Assembly (NCBI RefSeq): GCF_023740735.1
Contig: NZ_JAMRXH010000011.1
Span: 124,001 to 188,000 of the forward strand
From: Nocardia sp. CDC159
GTDB lineage: Bacteria > Actinomycetota > Actinomycetes > Mycobacteriales > Mycobacteriaceae
Length of the DNA stretch: 64,000 nucleotides
Reading direction: 5' to 3'
Under the pieces are notes generated by a model. The model made no database searches. It saw only the letters and a program-made list of their open reading frames with translations, and was not told where the DNA came from. The first letter of the stretch is position 1. Each line of letters starts with the position of its first letter. The position numbers and the translations under genes are program-made. Below, one piece after another: positions 10,377 through 18,863 of this stretch.

Positions 10377-11351
10377 ATGGACGTGGACGCCTATGCCTAC
10401 GCGCACCGGCCGTCCTGGGACCGGCTCGACCGGCTCACCCGGCAGCGCCGCCTGACCGGCGCGGAGGCCGACGAACTGGTGGCGCTGTACCGCCGCACCT
10501 CCCAGCAGCTGGCCCGGCTGCAGTCGCACTCCCCCGATCCGGAGCTGATCGCCGGGCTCAGCGCGCTGCTCACCCGCGCCCGCGCCCGGGTGCTGGGCAC
10601 CCGCGGCGAGATTTCGCGCGAAATAGGACGGTTCTTCACCCATCGCTTTCCCGCGGCGGTGTATCGGGCCTGGCCGTGGTGGGCCGGGGTGGCGGCGGCA
10701 TTCCTCGCGGTCTCGGCGGTGCTGGCGATCTGGGTGTCCGGATCGGGTGCGGCGCGAAAGGTGTTGGGGCTGCCCGCCGATACCGACGATCTGACCGCAC
10801 CCGGCGGAGCCTTCGAGACCTACTACTCCGAACATCCGCACGACGCGTTCGCCGCCCAGGTGTGGACGAACAACGCGTGGGTCGCGGCGGTCGCGCTGTT
10901 CACCGGGTTGTTGCTTCTGCCCGGCGCCCTTGTGCTGTTCATGAACGCGCTCAATCTCGGCGTCTCGGCGGGCCTGATGGCCGACGCCGGTCGGCTCGAG
11001 GCCTTCTTCGGCTTCATCCTGCCGCACGGAATGCTGGAGCTCACCGCGGTTTTCGTGGCCGGTGGCGCGGGCCTGAAGCTGGGCTGGACACTGGTCGACC
11101 CGGGACGGCTCAGCCGCGCCCGGGCGCTGGCCCGGCAGGGCCGCGCGACCGCGACGATCGCACTGGGCCTGGTGGCGGTCCTGCTGGTGTCGGGTCTGAT
11201 CGAGGGTTTCGTGACTCCGAGCGGCTGGCCCGCTCCCGCGCGGATCGGTGTCGGCCTGGTCGCCGAGCTGGCCTTCCTGACCTATGTCTTCGTGATCGGC
11301 CGCCGCGCCGCGCTGGAGCCGGCAGCTACCGATCCGCTCATCTCCGGCTAA
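10377..11351 (+). CDS. SpoIIM-like (stage II sporulation protein M family) membrane protein
   Basis: The 324-residue protein has a cytoplasmic helical N-terminal part (about 90 residues) and then about five transmembrane helices with the family pattern TNNAWVAAVALFTGLLLLPG and GFILPHGMLELTAVFVAGGA. The organism group does not form endospores, so the name reflects only a shared membrane domain. SpoIIM-like and RDD genes accompany MoxR/DUF58 genes in mycobacteria. GAGG lies a few bases before the ATG. Function is unknown. Confidence 0.88.
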   Translation: MDVDAYAYAHRPSWDRLDRLTRQRRLTGAEADELVALYRRTSQQLARLQSHSPDPELIAGLSALLTRARARVLGTRGEISREIGRFFTHRFPAAVYRAWPWWAGVAAAFLAVSAVLAIWVSGSGAARKVLGLPADTDDLTAPGGAFETYYSEHPHDAFAAQVWTNNAWVAAVALFTGLLLLPGALVLFMNALNLGVSAGLMADAGRLEAFFGFILPHGMLELTAVFVAGGAGLKLGWTLVDPGRLSRARALARQGRATATIALGLVAVLLVSGLIEGFVTPSGWPAPARIGVGLVAELAFLTYVFVIGRRAALEPAATDPLISG

Positions 11352-11972
11352 CCGAGCGCGTCGAATCGCTGCGAGGCGTACGGAGAGGAAATCCAGAACC
11401 GGGTCGGACATACCGGATTTGAGGACCACTGGCCGCAGCGAGTCCAGCTCAGCTGCGGCCAGCGTTGCCTACAACTCTACACAATCGTTATCCCGATGCA
11501 ACCACCCACACCGCGGTCGGGCGTATACGTGACCAGGCCGAAACCGGCACTCCGAGAGCGCTCTTGACACCCTCGTGCAAATTCTCAGCGTCCGCCGGGG
11601 GCGGCACCGGGACACTTCCACACAACCACCGCCCGACCCCTCCCGTTCATCCCGATTTCAGCAATCGCGAACCATACCGAGAGCTCCGTTTCACATTTGC
11701 GGCTTCCGGACCGAAGAGCCAGCGATAGGCCGACCGACCCGGCCCGAACTGGCCGTTTACCTGCCGAATAGGAAATGACCGTGAGGTTGCCAGCCAGAAA
11801 ACAAACTCAAAGTTCGTTATACGCCGCCAATCCGAGACGCTCACCTGGCAACGCAGATCCGATCGCGGATGTCCACTCTTTTTATCTGCGCTTAATAACG
11901 ATCGCCATGCGTATAACTCGCTCCCGCAACCTTTCCCGCGTGAACAGGAACGATGGCCGGGTGCGACGAAGA
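11352..11972. other. Gene-free interval between SpoIIM-like and secreted-protein genes
   Basis: No convincing gene is visible in these 620 bases. The left part holds a hairpin (11431-11460). The right part, about 11800-11920, is AT-richer than its surroundings. Both flanking genes point into the interval, so no gene promoter is needed here. Confidence 0.5.
11431..11460 (+). terminator. Hairpin downstream of the SpoIIM-like gene
   Basis: GGCCGCAGC at 11431-11439 pairs with GCTGCGGCC at 11452-11460 around a 12-base loop. It lies 80 bases after the stop codon, without a T-tract. A terminator role is plausible but not certain. Confidence 0.45.
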
Positions 11973-13412
11973 TCACACCCCTACCCGCAGGATCCCGCTG
12001 AGGGTCCCCTGCAGGATGTCCCCCTCGCGGGTGATCAGCGGCGCCATCTGCAACGGATCCTCCGCCAGCGTGCCGGGCAGCGGACTGCGCGACACCACCC
12101 GTCCGGTCCCCGGATCGACGACGGTGAACTCGAAACCGTCCAGCGGCGTGGTGTGCGCCGGGCCGACCCGGGCGGCGGTGTAGATCAGATCGTCGGCGGC
12201 CGACAGGATCGGCACCGCGGAACTGCGCACGTCGTTGTCCCATACGGTGTGGCAGCCGTCGGCATCCAGATCCACCCGGGTCATCCCACCGGTGAACGCG
12301 GCCGTCGGCGGTGCAGCCGGTCCCGCGTCCTCCGGCACGGCCGGATAGGGGTAGCCGTACGTGCTCGCGACCACCACCGTGCGCCCCAGGCCGATCGGCG
12401 CGTTCTCGCTGCCCGGCCCACCCCGGCCGAGCACCGGCCGCGAGCACACCGGATCGCCCGTGCCCGAGCGGAACACCAACAGCCGCACCGCCTCGTCGGC
12501 ATTGTCGACGATCGCGACGTAGTCGGCCCCGGTCTCGGGCCCGAAGTAGACCGGCGTGGACCCGGTCCCCCAGCTCAGCTGGCCCGGTTTGCGCGCCGGG
12601 CCGCGGTCGTAGGGCGCCCGCCAGCGAATGTGCGGACGGCCCGCCACGGTCTCCAGCTCGTAGAGCGCGAAAGTCGTTGCGACCGCGACCCTTCCGTTCG
12701 GCGTGGCCGAGATGCTGTTGGCCACCTGCTCGCCCGCGGGCAGCGGCACACTCGACACCGCACCGCCCGGATCGACCCGCCCCACCACCGCGCGCGCGGT
12801 CGCGAACCACACCGCCCCGGTCGAATCCGGCACCAGCCCCACCACACTGTCCCCCTCCGGCACCGCGCCGGACAGATCCACCGATTCGTCGATCCGCAGC
12901 CGCCAGCCCCCGGCGGCATCGCGCTCGTGCGCGATGCGCAACAGCTGCCGTCGGCCGTCCACCACCACGAGCCGATCGCGGTGATCCAGATAGGCATATA
13001 CGCCACCGAGCAGTCCGCCCTTGGCCAGCGGCAATGCCGCCTGTACGAATCCGGGCGCGGCGGGATCGATGAGGTGAACGGTCGGAAGCCGCCCGGGAAT
13101 CGCGGTGCACAGGGCCACCACCAGACCGTCGGCCCCCTGCAGCAACGTCGGGCAGGCCGCGGCGAGCGGATATACCGACGCCGTGACCGGGCGCGCCCCG
13201 GGACCGGCCAGCGGAGTGGCATCGGAGTTGCCCGCATCGCCGTGCATGGTGGCCGAACCCAGCGGTCCCAGAAAGGGATTGGGCGCGGCGAACGGACCCC
13301 AGGGCGGAGCCGCGGCGGCCGAGGGAGCCAGTGCCAGCACACCTACCGCGGCGATCGAAAGGGCGGCGCGCATCCGGCGGAGGCGAAGTTGGACAGCCGA
13401 TCTGGAGAACAC
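11973..13412 (-). CDS. Secreted protein, probable beta-propeller
   Basis: The protein has a signal peptide: basic start (VQLRLRRMRAAL), hydrophobic core SIAAVGVLALAPSAAA and a likely cleavage after Ala-Ala. The mature part (about 440 residues) has repeating strand patterns such as VVGLVPDSTGAVWFATARAV and RLVVVDGRRQLLRIAHE, as in beta-propeller proteins of the SMP-30 or quinoprotein type. Four cysteines could form disulphides. The GTG at 13412 was chosen because AGGA lies seven bases upstream; ATG at 13373 and longer starts are possible. It is divergent from phoU. No enzymatic residue set was recognised. Confidence 0.75.
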   Translation of the reverse strand: MFSRSAVQLRLRRMRAALSIAAVGVLALAPSAAAAPPWGPFAAPNPFLGPLGSATMHGDAGNSDATPLAGPGARPVTASVYPLAAACPTLLQGADGLVVALCTAIPGRLPTVHLIDPAAPGFVQAALPLAKGGLLGGVYAYLDHRDRLVVVDGRRQLLRIAHERDAAGGWRLRIDESVDLSGAVPEGDSVVGLVPDSTGAVWFATARAVVGRVDPGGAVSSVPLPAGEQVANSISATPNGRVAVATTFALYELETVAGRPHIRWRAPYDRGPARKPGQLSWGTGSTPVYFGPETGADYVAIVDNADEAVRLLVFRSGTGDPVCSRPVLGRGGPGSENAPIGLGRTVVVASTYGYPYPAVPEDAGPAAPPTAAFTGGMTRVDLDADGCHTVWDNDVRSSAVPILSAADDLIYTAARVGPAHTTPLDGFEFTVVDPGTGRVVSRSPLPGTLAEDPLQMAPLITREGDILQGTLSGILRVGV

Positions 13413-13543
13413 CCCGCGATCCTGCCGCGCCGCACGCGATCGCACATCCATCGGAATGACGTATCGCTCAGCACAGTTCACACCATTGACACGGTTTTCC
13501 CGAACCTCTGGCACCCGGCCGGACGAACGGCGAAGATAGCCGC

Positions 13544-14218
13544 GTGCGCACGAAATTCTCCTCGGAACTCGTCGCGCTGACCCGAGAGCTGGGCCGGTTG
13601 GCGGGTTTGGCGCACGAGGCGACCGAGCGGGTGGCGGTCGCGGTGACCGACGCCGATCTCACCGCCGCCTACGAGGTCTTCGCCCTCGACGAGCGGCTAC
13701 AGGAAACCTACGGCGCCTGCGAGAACCGCGCGGTGATCCTGCTCGCCCTGGAGGCGCCGGTCGCCCGTGATCTGCGCCATGTGGTGAGTGCCATTCAGAT
13801 CACCGAGGAGCTCTCCCGCCTGGGCTGGCTCACCAGCCGCATCGCCGACAGCGTGGTCCGCCGCTATCCCCAGCCCGTCGCACCGCCCGAGCTCATCGCC
13901 GAACTCGGCGAGATCGGCCGCCGCACAACGGAACTGGCGGCGCGGACGGTCGCGGCGATCGGTGTCGATCAGCCCACTGGCGAGGCGGAGCCGGTCGCCT
14001 CCGATCCGGCCCTGCACGCCGCCTGTCAGCAGGTACTGCAATCGCTCGCGGCCCCGGACTGGCCACACGGCAGCGCCATGGCCGTCGACCTCGCCCTGCT
14101 CGTTCATCACTACGAGCGTTGCGCCGATCGCTGCGTGCGGATCGGCCGCCTGATCCGTTTCCTCCACACCGGAATTCCGCTTTCGGCACAGATCAGCCCG
14201 GATTCGACACCGGCGTGA
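13544..14218 (+). CDS. phoU: PhoU-family phosphate signalling regulator
   Basis: The 224-residue all-helical protein has the two PhoU half-repeats: the first around LTRELGRLAGLAHEATERVA to PVARDLRHVVSAIQITEELSRLG, the second ending in LALLVHHYERCADRCVRIG with the E-R-x-x-D metal-binding pattern. PhoU proteins bind metal clusters and damp phosphate-starvation signalling by sensor kinases and Pst transporters. No pst or two-component genes are nearby, so this is a solitary copy; its signalling partner is unknown. It is divergent from the secreted-protein gene. Confidence 0.9.
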   Translation: MRTKFSSELVALTRELGRLAGLAHEATERVAVAVTDADLTAAYEVFALDERLQETYGACENRAVILLALEAPVARDLRHVVSAIQITEELSRLGWLTSRIADSVVRRYPQPVAPPELIAELGEIGRRTTELAARTVAAIGVDQPTGEAEPVASDPALHAACQQVLQSLAAPDWPHGSAMAVDLALLVHHYERCADRCVRIGRLIRFLHTGIPLSAQISPDSTPA

Positions 14219-14346
14219 GTCCGCCGACCCGGAGCGGGGGCGCATACACACCAGAGGTAAATGCCCGAAGTTTGCTGAATATTTGCTAACCTCCACAGGC
14301 TCGGCCGATAGACCACGTGGTTCCCCTCAACCCACCGGGAGGACGC

Positions 14347-15066
14347 ATGCGAGTCGAGATCTTGCCGATTGCGCTGCTGGCCGCCGTCGCGCTCACCGCG
14401 TCGGCCTGCGGCAGTTCCTCCCCCAATCCCCTGGGCCTCACCCCGACCCCGGAGACGGCCGCGTCCGATGCGGCACAGCACGATCGCGCGGCACAGCCGG
14501 GCCGTACGGACTGCGGCCAGGACGACGCCGGATATCAGTTCTACGCGCTCACCGCCCGCGGCCCCGCGGCCTGCGCCCACGCCCGCGCCGCCCTCGACGC
14601 CCTGGACGCCCTGGACGCCGCCCTGAGCCGGGGCGGTGACCAACCGGCCGACCTGCTGATAACCATCGAATCCGTGCCGTGGACCTGTCGCTCCTACGAG
14701 AACGAGATCCCCCCGTACCGCGAATGCGTCAACCAGCAGGATCCCTTCGAGAAGGCCCAGCGCCGCCTGCCCCGCACTCCGATCAGCGCCCCCGGTGAAC
14801 CCCAGGTCGTGTCCATCGCCTGCGGTCCCGCCGACAACGGCCTGACCGTGCACGCCATCACCGGCTACGACGACGCGGCCTGCGCCACCGCCGTCCCCGT
14901 CGCCAACGCCTATCTGCGCAAGGCCGAACAGGAGCGGGACCCGATCATCACCGTCCGGGTCAACGGCGTGAACTGGGATTGCCAAGAGCGCCAAGGCAAT
15001 CCGAATCCGATGCGGGAATGCGTGAACGGAACGACGCCCACCGAGAAGCTGCGCCTGGGTTCCTGA
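14347..15066 (+). CDS. Lipoprotein with two tandem Cys-containing repeats
   Basis: The 239-residue protein has a lipoprotein signal peptide ending in LTASAC with Cys21 as lipidation site. The mature part holds two related units, about 55-143 and 155-237. Both carry a Cys near the start, a conserved core (LLITIESVPWTC in unit one, PIITVRVNGVNWDC in unit two) and a second Cys in a RECVN motif (YRECVNQQD and MRECVNGTT), so each may form its own disulphides. The family was not recognised. It is expected to be anchored on the outer face of the cytoplasmic membrane. It is the last gene before a strong hairpin and tRNA-Leu. Confidence 0.8.
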   Translation: MRVEILPIALLAAVALTASACGSSSPNPLGLTPTPETAASDAAQHDRAAQPGRTDCGQDDAGYQFYALTARGPAACAHARAALDALDALDAALSRGGDQPADLLITIESVPWTCRSYENEIPPYRECVNQQDPFEKAQRRLPRTPISAPGEPQVVSIACGPADNGLTVHAITGYDDAACATAVPVANAYLRKAEQERDPIITVRVNGVNWDCQERQGNPNPMRECVNGTTPTEKLRLGS

Positions 15067-15082
15067 TTCGGCACCGAAACGA

Positions 15083-15120
15083 CGAGGCGCCGCAGATCCG
15101 AAAAGATCCGCGGCGCCTCG
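15083..15120. terminator. Bidirectional terminator hairpin between the lipoprotein gene and tRNA-Leu
   Basis: CGAGGCGCCGC (15083-15093) pairs perfectly with GCGGCGCCTCG (15110-15120), and an inner GATC/GATC pair closes a CGAAAA loop. No T-tract follows, as is common in actinobacteria. It serves both the plus-strand lipoprotein gene and the minus-strand tRNA. Confidence 0.75.
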
Positions 15121-15127
15121 GCTACTG

Positions 15128-15210
15128 TGGGCGAAGGGGGACTTGAACCCCCACGTCCCGAAGGACACTGGCACCTGAAGCCAGCGCGTCTGCCATTCCG
15201 CCACTCGCCC
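15128..15210 (-). tRNA. tRNA-Leu (CAG)
   Basis: On the minus strand the 83-base sequence folds as a class II tRNA. The acceptor stem GGGCGAG pairs with TTCGCCC, the anticodon stem CTGGC/GCCAG closes the loop TTCAGGT with anticodon CAG, a long variable arm TGTCCTTCGGGACG is present, and the T-arm reads GGGGGTTCAAGTCCCCC. The 3' CCA is not encoded. Confidence 0.96.
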
Positions 15211-15423
15211 GAGCGACTGGAAGACCGTATCACGCGCCTTACGCCGAAATGAAATCGGCTGGTCAGGGGCTCGATCGGGGTAAAGGAACTCGACGGGCTC
15301 GCCGAGAGTTACAGGTGTGGAGGATCGTGGATATCATGCAATCACCGTGTCCGTTCGACGACACGCCCATTTGGCGTGTCGCGGAATGGTGACAGGCGAG
15401 ACGCGCACCGAAGGGAGGCCGAA

Positions 15424-16764
15424 ATGGGCATCGTGTCGCGCTTCGAACGCCGCCTGCAGGGTGCCGTCGGTGACGCCTTCGCCCGCGTCTTCGGTGGCAG
15501 CGTCGTACCGCAGGAGGTAGAGGCGGCGCTGCAGCGTGAGGCGACCGATCAGGTCACCGAGCTCGACGGCGGACATCTGCTGGCTCCCAACAGCTATGTG
15601 ATCACCATCAACCCCTCGGACCTGCAGCGACTCGATGCAGACCACGAGCTCACCACCCGTGCCTTCGCCAAACATTTGCAGGACTACATCCGCGACCAGG
15701 GATGGCAGACCTACGGCGAAGTACACGTCGAGTTCGAGGCATCCCCTACGCTGCACACCGGAATGTTCAGGACGCGTGGCCGGGTGGACCCGGACGTGGG
15801 CCGCGCAGATACTGGACGACCCCGACAACGAACCGCACACCCGCAACCAGGAGCTGGCCCCATGACGCAGAACTCAGGCTACGACCCCAGCCGTGAGCCC
15901 GCGGAGTCCGATCCACGCAACCGCGGGTACGCACCGCCGCCCGCGGGCCGTGGCCCGCAGGGTGGCTATCGCGACGATTACGGCCGCGGTGGGCAGTACC
16001 CGGGTGCAGCGGACTATGCCGCGCCGGAGTCGCAGCACGGCTACGACTACCAGAACGGCTACGACTACCAGCAGGGTGGCGCGGGGTACGGCCAGCAGGG
16101 CTACGACCAGGGCGGCTACGGTCAACAGGGTTATGCCGATCAGGCCTACGGCCAGCAGGGCTACGCCGAACAGGGCTACCCCCAGGCCTACGAGCAGGGC
16201 GGCTACGCCGACCAGGGCTACGGTCAGCAGGGTTACGCCGAACAGGGTTACGCCGACCAGGGCTACGGCCAGCAGGGCTACGCGCAGACTCCCGGCGGGT
16301 ACGACCAGGGCTATCAGCAGGGCCAGGGGTATCAGGCGCCCGGCGGCTACGAGCAGGGCTACGCCGACCCGGCCTACGGACAGCAGGGTTACACCGAACC
16401 GGGCTATGCCGAACCGGGCTACGGCCAGCAGGCCGGGTACGCCCAGGCACAGCAGCAGCCGCCGCGCAGCGGTTCGGGCTATTCGGCCACCCTGCAGCTC
16501 GACGACGGCAGCGGCCGCACCTATCAGCTGCGCGAGGGCAGCAACATCATCGGCCGCGGCCAGGACGCGCATTTCCGGCTGCCCGACACAGGCGTGTCCC
16601 GTCGCCATATCGAGGTGCGCTGGGACGGTCAGGTGGCGATGCTGTCGGATCTCGGATCGACCAACGGAACGCTGGTCAACGGCTCTCCGGTACAGGATTG
16701 GCAGCTCGCCGACGGCGACGTCATCCGCGCCGGACATTCGGAGATCCTGATCCGGATCGTCTGA
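15424..16764 (+). CDS. fhaA: FHA-domain protein FhaA
   Basis: The 446-residue protein has the three-part layout of mycobacterial FhaA. An N-terminal DUF3662 domain (about 1-115) contains VGDAFARVFGGSVVPQEVE. A long Tyr/Gln/Gly-rich middle (about 140-345) is built of GYGQQGY-, GYAEQGY- and GYADQGY-type units. The C-terminal FHA domain (about 352-442) has the phosphothreonine-binding motifs IIGRGQDAHFRLPDTGVSRRH and STNGTLVNG. In mycobacteria FhaA is a PknB substrate that binds phosphorylated MviN/MurJ and links kinase signalling to peptidoglycan synthesis. It is the first gene of the fhaA-pknB operon. Confidence 0.96.
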   Translation: MGIVSRFERRLQGAVGDAFARVFGGSVVPQEVEAALQREATDQVTELDGGHLLAPNSYVITINPSDLQRLDADHELTTRAFAKHLQDYIRDQGWQTYGEVHVEFEASPTLHTGMFRTRGRVDPDVGRADTGRPRQRTAHPQPGAGPMTQNSGYDPSREPAESDPRNRGYAPPPAGRGPQGGYRDDYGRGGQYPGAADYAAPESQHGYDYQNGYDYQQGGAGYGQQGYDQGGYGQQGYADQAYGQQGYAEQGYPQAYEQGGYADQGYGQQGYAEQGYADQGYGQQGYAQTPGGYDQGYQQGQGYQAPGGYEQGYADPAYGQQGYTEPGYAEPGYGQQAGYAQAQQQPPRSGSGYSATLQLDDGSGRTYQLREGSNIIGRGQDAHFRLPDTGVSRRHIEVRWDGQVAMLSDLGSTNGTLVNGSPVQDWQLADGDVIRAGHSEILIRIV

Positions 16765-16950
16765 TCCCGTAAGCTCGCGCGTGCAGGTCACGGGACGGCC
16801 TTCCGGTTTCGTCGGCCGTATCGTGCTCGCAACCGGTCGTCGGTCCTATGATGCTGCCAATATCGCTCGGCAGCCGGGCCGTGCTGACCAGCACGCCGGT
16901 TGGGGGCCGAACCGTACCTACGGCACCGGTCGAACAGGAGGTGGAACGCC

Positions 16951-17418
16951 GTGCAGGGACTGATCCTGCAATTGACCCGTGCGGGGTTCCTGCTGCTCTT
17001 GTGGCTGTTCGTATGGGCGGTGCTCCGCACCCTGCGAAGCGACATCTACGCGGCATCCGGCATCCGGATCCAGCCCCGGGCCGCGCGCGGTTCCGCGGTG
17101 CTGCCATCCTTCAGCCGTGGCCAGAAGGGCGCCAAATATCTAGTGGTGACTCAGGGTTCACTCGCCGGCACTCGCATCACGCTCGGCACCCAGCCGGTGC
17201 TCATCGGGCGTGCTGACGACTCCACGCTGGTGCTCACCGATGACTACGCCTCGACCCGGCACGCGCGGTTGTCCCCACGGGGCGACGACTGGTACGTCGA
17301 GGATCTGGGCTCCACCAACGGGACCTATCTCGATCGAGTGAAGGTCACCACCCCGGTCCGAGTTCCGCTCGGTACCCCAGTCCGTGTCGGCAAGACAGTG
17401 ATCGAGCTGCGATCGTGA
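16951..17418 (+). CDS. fhaB: FHA-domain protein FhaB (FipA)
   Basis: The 155-residue protein begins with a membrane helix (FLLLLWLFVWAVLRTL) and ends in an FHA domain with VLIGRADDSTLVLTDDYAST, RHARLS and DLGSTNGTYLDR, the phosphothreonine-recognition loops. In mycobacteria this protein is a kinase-linked scaffold for cell-division proteins. The GTG at 16951 is preceded by AGGAGGTGG (16937-16945), which fixes the start. Its stop overlaps the start of pstP (GTGA). It lies 186 bases after fhaA. Confidence 0.96.
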   Translation: MQGLILQLTRAGFLLLLWLFVWAVLRTLRSDIYAASGIRIQPRAARGSAVLPSFSRGQKGAKYLVVTQGSLAGTRITLGTQPVLIGRADDSTLVLTDDYASTRHARLSPRGDDWYVEDLGSTNGTYLDRVKVTTPVRVPLGTPVRVGKTVIELRS

Positions 17419-18863
17419 CACTTGTTCTCCGCTACGCAGCGCGCAGCGACCGCGGTCTCGTCCGAGCCAACAACGAGGACTCCGTCTACGCCGGCGCCCG
17501 CCTGCTCGCACTCGCCGACGGCATGGGCGGCCATGCCGCCGGCGAAGTCGCGTCGCAGTTGATGATCGCCGCGCTCGCCCATCTCGACGACGACGAACCC
17601 GGCGACGATCTGCTCGGCAAGCTCGATCGCGCGGTGCGCGAGGGCAATGCGGCCATCGCCGATCAGGTCGAGGAGGAGCCCGAGCTCGACGGGATGGGCA
17701 CCACGCTCACCGCGATCCTGTTCGCGGGCAAGAAACTCGGCCTCGCCCATATCGGCGACTCTCGCGCCTATCTGCTGCGGGGGGGCGAGCTGACCCAGAT
17801 CACCCGCGACGACACCTTCGTGCAGTCGCTGGTCGACGAGGGCCGCATCACGCCCGAGCAGGCGCACACCCATCCGCAGCGCTCGCTGATCATGCGGGCG
17901 TTGACCGGCAACGAGATCGAGCCGACGCTCATCGTGCGCGAGGCCCGCGCGGCCGACCGCTACCTGCTCTGCTCGGACGGGCTGTCCGATGTGGTGAGCG
18001 ACGAGACCATCGCCAACACCCTGCGCGAGGGCAGCACCGACGAGGCGGCCGATCGGCTCATCGAGCTCGCGCTACGCAGCGGCGGCCCGGACAATGTCAC
18101 CGTCGTGGTCGCCGATGTCATCGATCTCGATTACGGCCAGAGCCATCCGATCGTGGCCGGTGCCGCGTCCGGCGAGGACGAGGACACCCCGCCGCCCAAT
18201 ACCGCCGCCGGGCGGGCCGCGGCCATGCGCCCGCCGCGCGCGACCCCGCGCCGCGCCGCGGTCGCCCCGGAGCCGCCCGAACCCCGCAAGGGCCACAAGC
18301 TGCGCTGGATCACGCTGTCGCTGGCGCTCGTCGGCGCCGTCGCGGTCGGACTCGTGGTCGGCTACAAGATGATCCGCAGCAACTACTACGTGGGCGCCGA
18401 CAACGGCAATGTCGTGGTCATGCGCGGGCTGCCCGGATCGGTGCTGGGCTATTCGATCCGCGATGTGGATCAGGTGGCCTGCGTCAGCCGCGAGGGCAAG
18501 CTGACCCTCATGCGCCCGGGCGCGGGCTTCCCGAGCGGCTGCCGCCAGCTGCAGGTCACCGATCTGCGCCAGACCGGCCGGGACAAGGTCGAGAAAGGCC
18601 TGCCCCCGGGCGGTTTCGACGATGCGCACCGTCAGCTCGAAACCCTCACCAGCACCGAACTGCTGCCCGTCTGCACCCCGCCGGTACCGCCGGTCATCAT
18701 CACCCCGCCCCCCGCCGCACCGGGCGAGAATCCATCCGCCTCGGCGCCCGCGCCCTCCCCGCAGAACCCGGCCCCGACGAACAACACCGCCCAGCAACCG
18801 GTTCCGACGACGCCGTCGCCGGCCCCTCAGACGCCGGGGGAGAACTGCAGGAAGGCGGACTGA
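17415..18863 (+). CDS. pstP: PP2C-type Ser/Thr phosphatase PstP
   Basis: The 482-residue protein has an N-terminal PP2C catalytic domain with metal-binding Asp motifs (ALADGMGGHAAGEVASQ, HIGDSRAYLLRGGELTQ, LLCSDGLSDVV, SGGPDNVTVVVADV). A cytoplasmic linker, a single transmembrane helix at about 296-318 and an extracytoplasmic part with a Pro/Ala-rich tail follow. It reverses PknA/PknB phosphorylation of cell-wall and division proteins. Its start overlaps fhaB and its stop overlaps rodA, consistent with co-translation with the kinases it opposes. Confidence 0.97.
   Translation: MTLVLRYAARSDRGLVRANNEDSVYAGARLLALADGMGGHAAGEVASQLMIAALAHLDDDEPGDDLLGKLDRAVREGNAAIADQVEEEPELDGMGTTLTAILFAGKKLGLAHIGDSRAYLLRGGELTQITRDDTFVQSLVDEGRITPEQAHTHPQRSLIMRALTGNEIEPTLIVREARAADRYLLCSDGLSDVVSDETIANTLREGSTDEAADRLIELALRSGGPDNVTVVVADVIDLDYGQSHPIVAGAASGEDEDTPPPNTAAGRAAAMRPPRATPRRAAVAPEPPEPRKGHKLRWITLSLALVGAVAVGLVVGYKMIRSNYYVGADNGNVVVMRGLPGSVLGYSIRDVDQVACVSREGKLTLMRPGAGFPSGCRQLQVTDLRQTGRDKVEKGLPPGGFDDAHRQLETLTSTELLPVCTPPVPPVIITPPPAAPGENPSASAPAPSPQNPAPTNNTAQQPVPTTPSPAPQTPGENCRKAD

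Noticed and set aside
16020..16440. Periodic repeat that could be mistaken for a CRISPR array
   Set aside because: The repeats code in frame for GYxxQGY units of FhaA, vary in length and have no spacers of uniform size.
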